From Pusillimonas sp. UBA6240 (lineage in GTDB: Bacteria > Pseudomonadota > Gammaproteobacteria > Burkholderiales > Burkholderiaceae_B): a stretch of 11,715 bases of DNA. Positions 7,521-11,715 of this stretch are shown here, one piece after another (the first letter of the stretch is position 1; each line of letters begins with the position of its first letter). Position numbers and translations under genes: made by a program. The notes under the pieces were generated by a model, which was not told the origin of the DNA, ran no database searches, and saw nothing but the letters and a program-made list of their open reading frames with translations. Location: positions 85,506 to 97,220 of the forward strand of contig DJWC01000126.1 of NCBI GenBank assembly GCA_002441445.1, given 5' to 3'.

Positions 7521-8782
7521 GCCAGGCCGCTGATACGTCCGACCAGGCGGTGGCACCCAAGCTGCCGCCGGAATCCGTTGAGCTGCGCGCTGCACCGCAG
7601 CAGGTCACGCGCCTGAACCGCCGCACCTTGGCTGTAGGCATTGGCGTGGCGTCCTTCGCCGTGCTGGGCGCCACGCTCTGGTCGTTGCAGCCCCGTTCAC
7701 GCGATGCGCAGACGAACCCCGAGCTTTACAACGTCGATCGCATCACGCGCGCCGAAGGGCTGGACGCCTTGCCACGCGACTACAGCCAGGTGGCGCTGCC
7801 CGCGCCCGAACCTGCTCCGGAGCCTGTCTTGGGCGATCCGCTGCCGGGCGACCTGGGACGGCCGGTGCTACGCGCCGAACGCGAGGCCGGCATACACCCG
7901 CATGGCGGGCCGGATGCAGCCGAAGCCGAGCGGTTGGCGCGCCTGAAGGAGGCCGAGGAAGCGGCCCGCTCGCCGCTCTTCTACAAATCCGCCAATCGCG
8001 GCGGCTCGCCGGGCGCAAGCGCTGCCGCCATGCCTGACGGGTTTTCCGCCGATGCATTGGCCGGTCTGCCGCTTGACGCGGGCGGCCCCGTCGATGCTAT
8101 GCAGACACAGAACATGCAGGACAACAAAGCCGCCTTCGCTGTCCAGGGCCGCACCGCCACACAAAGCGCGCACCGCATGGAAGCGCCGCGCGGCCCCGAC
8201 ACTGTGATGGCCGGCACCGTCATCTCGGCCGCGCTGGTCACAGGCATCAAGTCGGACGTGCCGGGCGACATCATCGCCACCGTCACGGAACCCGTCTATG
8301 ACAGCGCCACACGGCGCAACATCCTGATTCCGCAGGGCGCACGTCTCATGGGCCGCTACAACAGCCAAGTGTCTTACGGGCAAAGCCGTGTGCAGGCCGT
8401 GTGGGAGCGCATCATCATGCCCGATACCTCATCCATCGTGCTCGACAACCTCGCCGCTGCCGACCCGGCCGGTTACGCGGGCTTGGAAGACGACGTGGAC
8501 TGGCATTGGAACCGCATCCTGGCGGGCGCCGCTCTGACGACCCTGCTGGGAGTTGGCGCCGAACTGGCCGCGCCGCAGAATCAGGGCACAGGCGATGGGC
8601 GCGTCATCATCGCCGCGCGCGACGGCGTACAGGACTCGGTGAACCAGGTGGGGCAGGAGATTACCCGGCGCAACCTGAACATTCAGCCCACGCTTACCAT
8701 CCGTCCGGGGATGCCTGTTCGGATTGTGGTCAACAGGGACATCACCCTGCGCGCCTACCGCCCGCTATTCATCAACAGGTGA
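7517..8782 (+). CDS. trbI: TrbI, VirB10-like core protein
   Basis: A 421-residue VirB10/TrbI protein spanning inner and outer membranes and linking ATP-driven motion to the outer-membrane pore. Seen: a short cytosolic N-terminus, one membrane segment (about residues 37-57), a Pro/Glu/Ala-rich periplasmic linker, and the VirB10 beta-barrel domain from about residue 230. That domain contains TVISAALVTGIKSDVPGDI, ILIPQGARLMGRYNS and the terminal IRPGMPVRIVVNRDI. The ATG overlaps the trbG stop (ATGA) and has GGAG at 7507-7510 six bases upstream. It is followed after four bases by a DUF2274-type gene, a common neighbour of trbI in Tn4371-like and related elements. Length is normal for the family. 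Confidence 0.95.
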   Translation: MSQAADTSDQAVAPKLPPESVELRAAPQQVTRLNRRTLAVGIGVASFAVLGATLWSLQPRSRDAQTNPELYNVDRITRAEGLDALPRDYSQVALPAPEPAPEPVLGDPLPGDLGRPVLRAEREAGIHPHGGPDAAEAERLARLKEAEEAARSPLFYKSANRGGSPGASAAAMPDGFSADALAGLPLDAGGPVDAMQTQNMQDNKAAFAVQGRTATQSAHRMEAPRGPDTVMAGTVISAALVTGIKSDVPGDIIATVTEPVYDSATRRNILIPQGARLMGRYNSQVSYGQSRVQAVWERIIMPDTSSIVLDNLAAADPAGYAGLEDDVDWHWNRILAGAALTTLLGVGAELAAPQNQGTGDGRVIIAARDGVQDSVNQVGQEITRRNLNIQPTLTIRPGMPVRIVVNRDITLRAYRPLFINR

Positions 8783-8786
8783 CACG

Positions 8787-8996
8787 ATGGCGACAAAATT
8801 ACGAATTGGCCCGTTGCCTCGGCCACAGCTTATGAAGATGACCCTCAGCCTGCCGGCGGATCTTCTGGCGGATTTGGAGCGATATGCGACCATGCACAGC
8901 CAGCTTCACGGCGAGAAGGTCGATGCGGCCACACTTGCGCCGCATATGTTGGCGTGGTTTCTCAGGAATGATCGAGGATTTCGGCGGCTATCATGA
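8787..8996 (+). CDS. DUF2274-family small protein, possibly ribbon-helix-helix
   Basis: A 69-residue protein of the uncharacterised DUF2274 family that commonly closes trb operons after trbI. Seen: a short KLRIGPLP opening, a beta-strand-like KMTLSLP (about 16-22), helix LADLLADLERYATMH-like (about 24-37), a GEKVDAATL turn, and a second helix APHMLAWFLRN (about 50-61). Strand-helix-helix in so few residues resembles ribbon-helix-helix DNA-binding proteins. I infer a possible DNA-binding or autoregulatory role; no function is established in the sequence. The ATG at 8787 is chosen because it follows the trbI stop by four bases with AGGTGA just upstream; the longer in-frame extension would sit entirely inside trbI. 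It is probably the last gene of the trb unit. Confidence 0.82.
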   Translation: MATKLRIGPLPRPQLMKMTLSLPADLLADLERYATMHSQLHGEKVDAATLAPHMLAWFLRNDRGFRRLS

Positions 8997-9079
8997 CCAC
9001 CTGATAGCTCTGAAGGAGTTCTGCACAGCATTCTTGGTAGTGCGTCAAGTAAATTTAAATGTCAGAAAAGCGCTAGACG

Positions 9080-9134
9080 ACTCATTGATTTCTCTGCTCT
9101 TTGCCGCACTTCGCTGTAATACGCCCCAATGAGT
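9080..9134. repeat. 8-base inverted repeat in the alpA upstream region
   Basis: ACTCATTG at 9080-9087 is perfectly complemented by CAATGAGT at 9127-9134, with TTTTG following the second arm. The loop is 39 bases, long for an intrinsic terminator. An 8-base match of this kind has a fair chance of arising at random in about 200 bases, so a role as operator or terminator is only suggested. Confidence 0.3.
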
Positions 9135-9162
9135 TTTGTTCCACGACACAGTCATTCATCCT

Positions 9163-9184
9163 GTAGGTGATATCGAAAGCCTAC
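9163..9184. repeat. Short inverted repeat abutting the alpA ribosome site
   Basis: GTAGG at 9163-9167 pairs with CCTAC at 9180-9184, directly before the GGGAG ribosome site at 9185-9189. Folding in the mRNA would sit next to the ribosome site, or a protein could bind the DNA. With five-base arms the support is weak. Confidence 0.25.
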
Positions 9185-9194
9185 GGGAGCAGTC

Positions 9195-9485
9195 ATGTCA
9201 CAGTCAGATGTTGTCGAAACGCTCGATCAGCCTGGGCCAGCCTTTTACCGCATGGCGGATGTGATACGGATTACTGCCTTGAGTCGTTCAAGTCTTTATC
9301 GCCGTATCGCAGTGGGTGATTTTCCGGCCCCCGTATCGCTCGGTGGACGAGCCAAAGGGTGGAGGCGAGCGGCATTATTGGAATGGATCGAAGATCCGGT
9401 TGGGTATCGGCCGCTAACTCATTGTGTGCAAGAAACCGGCTCTGCTGGCGGGCGAGTTAGGCGCGTTGCTGCGGCCACATCCTAG
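9195..9485 (+). CDS. alpA: AlpA-family transcriptional regulator / excision factor
   Basis: A 96-residue MerR-like winged-helix protein of the phage AlpA family. Seen: the family core YRMADVIRITALSRSSLYRR (about residues 18-37), followed by GDFPAPVSLGGRAKGWRRAALLEWI (about 41-65), which is the hallmark AlpA pattern of turn, GGRA.GW and recognition helix. A basic 30-residue tail follows. The ATG has GGGAG five bases upstream. Known: AlpA of the P4-like prophage CP4-57 activates integrase expression and excision; relatives act as excisionases. Inferred: it controls or assists the P4-type integrase in this element. It is separated from trb by a control region and ends eight bases from the convergent antitoxin gene. 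The first 15 residues are less conserved in the family. Confidence 0.88.
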   Translation: MSQSDVVETLDQPGPAFYRMADVIRITALSRSSLYRRIAVGDFPAPVSLGGRAKGWRRAALLEWIEDPVGYRPLTHCVQETGSAGGRVRRVAAATS

Positions 9486-9493
9486 TCATCGAC

Positions 9494-9829
9494 TTAGGCG
9501 TGGGTCAACACCAGGTGGCCGATTGGCCCTGCCGTCTCGCGCACACGAATTTCGATGTCGTACCCTAGGCGGTTCAGGCAATCCATCAGCTTGCGTTCGG
9601 AAAAGTTCGAGAACTCGCCGCGCAACAGGCTCGATACCTTGGGTTGGGTCAGACCCATGCGCTTTGCTGCTTCGGCTTGCGTCAGTCCGCTTTCGCGGAT
9701 GGCTTTGGCAATTTCGACGGTCAGCCCAGACTTGATCTGCAGTTTGTCGGCATCGGGTAGGCCCAGATCGGCGAATACGTTGCCCGTACTGGCCTCGACC
9801 TCGATCCCCTCAACGATGCGTTTACTCAT
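9494..9829 (-). CDS. HigA-like XRE-family antitoxin
   Basis: A 111-residue helix-turn-helix protein, the likely antitoxin and autorepressor of the toxin encoded just before it. Seen: an N-terminal 35-residue segment rich in acidic residues, then an XRE/Cro-type helix-turn-helix at about residues 50-71 (LTQAEAAKRMGLTQPKVSSLL), continuing with LMDCLNRLGYDIEI, typical of HigA/HTH_37 antitoxins paired with Gp49/RelE toxins. The start overlaps the toxin stop by 8 bases and has AGGAG (plus-strand 9837-9841) seven bases upstream, inside the toxin gene, so the two are translationally coupled. Pairing with the toxin is certain by context; the exact toxin-antitoxin subfamily is inferred. Confidence 0.88.
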   Translation of the reverse strand: MSKRIVEGIEVEASTGNVFADLGLPDADKLQIKSGLTVEIAKAIRESGLTQAEAAKRMGLTQPKVSSLLRGEFSNFSERKLMDCLNRLGYDIEIRVRETAGPIGHLVLTHA

Positions 9830-10190
9830 TTCTCAACTCCTGTGCGACGATTGCAGCCACTTTCAACCGCTGATGGATGATGTCCATATCTGGCTTGGGC
9901 GTTTCAATGCCCCGTTTGCTTTTCTTCTGGAAGACATGCAGCACAAAGACGGCCTCGGCGAAGCGCACGGTGTAGACGGTGCGGTAAGTGCCGCCGGTGT
10001 CGTCTTCAACAATCTCCAGTACGCCCGCACTGCCAAAGCCCTCCAACACTTTCGCCGCTTCATGCTGTTCACCGCGCTGGGCGGTGTCGAGCGCATGGCC
10101 GAAGAATTTTCGTACGGCCACCGGCAGAGCCAATAGGTCTTTCTTGCTGCTGCCAAGCCAGAAAAGTGGCTTTGTGGTGGAAGGCTTCAT
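9822..10190 (-). CDS. RelE-superfamily (Gp49-like/HigB-type) toxin
   Basis: A 122-residue protein of the phage-derived Gp49/HigB type in the RelE/ParE superfamily, which typically cleave mRNA at the ribosome. Seen: KPLFWLGSSKKDLLALP near the start, AAKVLEGFGSAGVLEIVEDD in the middle (about 43-62), and YRTVYTVRFAEAVFVLHVFQKKSK (about 66-89), all strong signatures of this family. The ATG at 10190 is chosen because the homologous region begins there; an upstream in-frame TTG would add 14 unlikely residues. Toxin-first order with an overlapping XRE antitoxin is the usual HigBA layout. A TATATT box lies only three bases before the ATG, so the promoter or leader is unusual or very short. It lies 54 bases downstream of the integrase gene. 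Confidence 0.86.
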   Translation of the reverse strand: MKPSTTKPLFWLGSSKKDLLALPVAVRKFFGHALDTAQRGEQHEAAKVLEGFGSAGVLEIVEDDTGGTYRTVYTVRFAEAVFVLHVFQKKSKRGIETPKPDMDIIHQRLKVAAIVAQELRNE

Positions 10191-10244
10191 GTTAATATAC
10201 CATTTCTGGGATAATGGGGCTACGGATTGCAAGCCAAGGCGGGC
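10191..10244 (-). promoter_or_regulatory. Candidate toxin-antitoxin promoter/operator region
   Basis: The 54 bases between the integrase stop and the toxin start include, on the - strand, TATATT (plus 10194-10199) and CATTAT (plus 10211-10216) as possible -10 boxes, and a short inverted repeat CCATT-N8-AATGG (plus 10200-10217) between or over them. No good -35 box at normal spacing is seen. Such a palindrome would suit autorepression by the XRE antitoxin. Co-transcription from the integrase is the alternative. Support is weak. Confidence 0.3.
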
Positions 10245-11528
10245 CTACGCCTGCTTGAGCCAGAGGACGTTTTCCGCAAGCTTGGGCATCTTGCCGGCTT
10301 CCAGCTCATCCAGAAAATCCGCCCACTGCTGCACCATCACCTTGCGTTGAGCCAGGAAGGTGGCGCGGTCGTAGCTGGCGCCCAGTTCTTCCTTCGATAC
10401 GTGTGCCAGGTGGCGTTCGATGACGTCCGGTTCCCAGCCAAGATACTCGCGGATCATCGTGCGAGCAGTGGCCCGAAAGCCGTGGCCCGTGATCTGTTCC
10501 TTGGTGTCGTACCCCAGTGTGCGCAAAGCCGAGTTGATCGTGTTTTCGCTGATATAACGTGACCTGTCAGAGCGCCGAGCCATGTTGGGGAACACCGGTC
10601 CGCAAGGGCCGGTTATCGGCAGCAGATCTTCAAGAATTCGTCGCGCCTGTCGTGACAGGGGAACGATATGCGCAGGGGTGCGGATATCGCGCTTCTGCCA
10701 CTCGCGCATCTTCATGTTCTCTGGCGGGCACCGCCATAGACCCTTTTTGAGATCGACATCTTCCCAATGAGCCAAGCGCAGTTGGCCGGGCCGCTGAAAA
10801 ACCAAGGGCGCCAAGCGCAAGGCGGCAACGGAAATAAAGTTGCCGGAGTAGGCACGCATATCCCTCAGCAGTTGGCCCAGGAGCTGCGGGTCAGTGATGG
10901 CGGCGTAGTGGCGGCCTCGCGGTGTCGGCAAGCCGCCTGTGCGGTTGTTGACGAAATTCTGGGCGGGTTCCAGTACACCGGTATCCACAGCGTACTGATA
11001 GACGTGCTGGACGGCTTCGCGGACACGCTGCGCTGTTTCCAGATTACCGCGATCCTTGATGCGATGCAGGCACCGAACGATTTCTGGAGGCCTGATGGTC
11101 TCCATCGCTTTGTCACCCACCCACGGGAATACGTGAATCTCCAGGTGACGAGTGACCTTGCTTTTGTAGCCGGCAGACCAGATACGATCTTTACTGGCAC
11201 TTTCGAGCCAGGCGCGTGCCATCAGCTCGAACGTATTCATTTTGGCGATCTTAGCTTGCTCTTGCTGTTCTTGCCGTGCGTCCTGCGGGTCGATGCCCTG
11301 AGCGCGTAGCGCGTTCGCCTCTCTGGTCAGCTCACGGGCCATCGCCAGGGTCACCGATGGGTAGGCGCCCAGGCCGATCTTGATCTGCTTCTCGCCGGAC
11401 TTGTACCGATAGAGCCAGCTTTTGCTGGATGCGCGCACGCGCAGGTAGAGGCCATCGCCGTCATTCAGCATCTGTTCTTTGACGCTGGACGGGAGGGTGC
11501 GAATCTTCAGGTCAGTCAGGAATCCCAT
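10245..11528 (-). CDS. int: P4-type site-specific tyrosine integrase
   Basis: A 427-residue tyrosine recombinase that would integrate and excise the element at a tRNA-type site. Seen: an N-terminal DUF4102 arm-binding domain (LNDGDGLYLRV near 21-31, IKIGLGAYPSVTLAMAR near 49-65), a core-binding domain (about 97-185), and a catalytic domain (about 205-410). The active-site set is complete: R246 in QRPGQLR, H349-x-x-R352 in GHGFR, H376 in LAH, and the nucleophile Y386 in SYDRATF; K273 is the likely catalytic lysine. Length fits P4-type integrases (about 400-430). The start ATG lies beside a repeat cluster and 175 bases from a tRNA 3' end in the same orientation, the classic island layout. Only a weak ribosome site (GGGG) is visible. 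Confidence 0.95.
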   Translation of the reverse strand: MGFLTDLKIRTLPSSVKEQMLNDGDGLYLRVRASSKSWLYRYKSGEKQIKIGLGAYPSVTLAMARELTREANALRAQGIDPQDARQEQQEQAKIAKMNTFELMARAWLESASKDRIWSAGYKSKVTRHLEIHVFPWVGDKAMETIRPPEIVRCLHRIKDRGNLETAQRVREAVQHVYQYAVDTGVLEPAQNFVNNRTGGLPTPRGRHYAAITDPQLLGQLLRDMRAYSGNFISVAALRLAPLVFQRPGQLRLAHWEDVDLKKGLWRCPPENMKMREWQKRDIRTPAHIVPLSRQARRILEDLLPITGPCGPVFPNMARRSDRSRYISENTINSALRTLGYDTKEQITGHGFRATARTMIREYLGWEPDVIERHLAHVSKEELGASYDRATFLAQRKVMVQQWADFLDELEAGKMPKLAENVLWLKQA

Positions 11529-11580
11529 AGGTGTACCCCGGCAAAAAGAAAACTGGGTACAACCAGTCTAGGGTACACCT
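11529..11580. repeat. Perfect 10-base inverted repeat with a third core copy in the integrase leader
   Basis: AGGTGTACCC at 11529-11538 is the exact reverse complement of GGGTACACCT at 11571-11580, spaced by 32 bases. A third core copy, GGGTACAACC, lies at 11555-11564 in the same direction as the right arm and 16 bases from it. The left arm directly touches the integrase start codon (11528). This fits integrase arm-type binding sites or an operator for integrase autoregulation. A 10-base perfect repeat in so short a stretch is unlikely by chance. Confidence 0.75.
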
Positions 11581-11703
11581 TGGGGAACACGCAACGTTGG
11601 GATTTGCTGAAACTTGATGGAACCTCATGGGTTAAGTTTTCAACCTAACCACATGATTTTGTTGAGAATTTGGTGCAACTTGAACCTGTTTGGAACAAGC
11701 CGT
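11581..11703. other. AT-rich, repeat-containing segment between int leader and tRNA end (probable att region)
   Basis: No gene is visible here. The segment is more AT-rich than the trb operon and contains recurring short words: AACTTGA at 11611-11617 and 11677-11683, GAACCT at 11620-11625 and 11682-11687, a palindrome CAACGTTG at 11592-11599, and GGTTA/TAACC inverted at 11630-11650. Its place between a P4-type integrase and a tRNA 3' end makes it the probable element end containing integrase-binding arms. The core crossover site itself probably lies in the tRNA 3' end. Confidence 0.5.
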
Positions 11704-11715
11704 TGGTGCCCGGGG
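11704..11715 (-). tRNA. 3' end of a tRNA gene (partial, cut by window edge)
   Basis: Read on the - strand, the last 12 bases are CCCCGGGCACCA: an acceptor-stem 3' strand that would pair with a 5' GCCCGGG, then a discriminator A and an encoded CCA. A GCCCGG acceptor occurs, for example, in some bacterial tRNA-Leu genes, but identity cannot be told from 12 bases. Orientation (tRNA then integrase, same strand) and distance fit an integrase target site. It could be the intact chromosomal tRNA or only the duplicated 3' end carried at the element border. A chance match cannot be excluded. Confidence 0.5.

Larger units (their letters stand above)
8997..9194 (+). promoter_or_regulatory. Non-coding control region between the trb operon and alpA
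   Basis: This 198-base stretch is visibly more AT-rich than the trb operon and contains no convincing gene. It holds a weak promoter-like pair (TTGGTA at 9034-9039 and TTAAAT at 9055-9060, a short 15-base spacer), an 8-base inverted repeat with a 39-base loop (9080-9134) followed by TTTTG, and a 5-base inverted repeat (9163-9184) just before the alpA ribosome site. It most likely carries the alpA promoter and operators and possibly the end of the trb transcript. No strong Rho-independent terminator is visible. Confidence 0.5.
1..11715. mobile_element. End segment of an integrative and conjugative element (trb T4SS, AlpA, toxin-antitoxin, P4-type integrase)
   Basis: Seen: a contiguous trb-type conjugation operon, an AlpA-type regulator, a toxin-antitoxin pair and a tyrosine integrase whose start codon lies 175 bases from what reads as a tRNA 3' end. 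Known: P4-type integrases usually sit just inside the tRNA-proximal end of an island and recombine at the tRNA 3' end; trb operons encode the mating-pair-formation machinery of IncP plasmids and Tn4371-like ICEs. Inferred: the window is the integrase end of an ICE whose DNA-processing genes (relaxase, coupling protein) and cargo lie to the left of position 1. The exact right border cannot be fixed because the tRNA is cut by the window edge. A degenerate island is possible, but every complete gene here has an open, full-length frame. Confidence 0.8.

Noticed and set aside
8968..9132. A 54-codon + strand open frame (with an in-frame extension back to 8884) overlapping the end of the DUF2274 gene
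   Set aside because: No ribosome site at a usable distance, no recognisable family, and its first part is a shadow of the DUF2274 gene. The rest lies in the AT-rich control region.
10767..11309. 180-codon + strand open frame opposite the integrase
   Set aside because: A shadow of the integrase, whose domains and catalytic residues are complete on the - strand.
11670..11695. A - strand GGTTCAAGT followed by GCACCA resembling a tRNA T-loop and CCA end
   Set aside because: The flanking bases do not form the 5-base T-stem, so it is not a tRNA remnant; the 12 bases at 11704-11715 are a better tRNA-end candidate.
1..11715. CRISPR array, insertion sequence or rRNA
   Set aside because: No regularly spaced repeats, no transposase gene or paired terminal repeats, and no rRNA-like sequence were seen.

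Overview
The window is a GC-rich (low 60s % by eye) piece of a proteobacterial mobile element. It looks like one end of an integrative and conjugative element (ICE) or conjugative genomic island. Codon usage, the Tn4371/IncP-like trb gene set and a P4-type integrase beside a tRNA 3' end suggest a beta- or gamma-proteobacterial host, perhaps in the Bordetella/Achromobacter range. That host guess is inference only; no chromosomal gene is present to settle it.

Positions 1-8996 (+ strand) hold one tightly packed mating-pair-formation operon: the 3' end of trbB, then trbC, trbD, trbE, trbJ, a trbK-like lipoprotein gene, trbL, trbF, trbG, trbI and a small DUF2274-type gene. Five junctions are 4-base ATGA overlaps and the rest are gaps of 2-12 bases, so translation is probably coupled throughout. 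Together the products form a P-type (VirB-like) type IV secretion system: ATPases (TrbB, TrbE), pilin (TrbC), inner-membrane parts (TrbD, TrbL, TrbF), a periplasmic VirB5-like protein (TrbJ), the outer-membrane core (TrbG, TrbI) and a candidate entry-exclusion lipoprotein (TrbK). The relaxase, coupling protein and origin of transfer are not in the window and would be expected upstream of position 1.

Positions 8997-9194 are a more AT-rich control region. It is followed by an AlpA-type regulator gene (+ strand, 9195-9485). Tail-to-tail with alpA, on the - strand, lie a HigA-like antitoxin and a RelE/Gp49-type toxin (9494-10190, toxin first), preceded by a P4-type tyrosine integrase (10245-11528).

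Positions 11529-11703 form a short, repeat-rich integrase leader. It contains a perfect 10-base inverted repeat plus a third copy of its core, and the first repeat arm touches the integrase start codon. The last 12 bases read, on the - strand, like the acceptor 3' end of a tRNA ending in CCA. The element boundary (att site) therefore probably lies at the right edge of the window.

Most of the content belongs to known families. The least expected observations are a C-terminal module shared by the adjacent TrbJ and TrbK proteins, the three-copy repeat in the integrase leader, an unusually long presequence on the TrbG lipoprotein, and a ribbon-helix-helix-like pattern in the DUF2274 protein.
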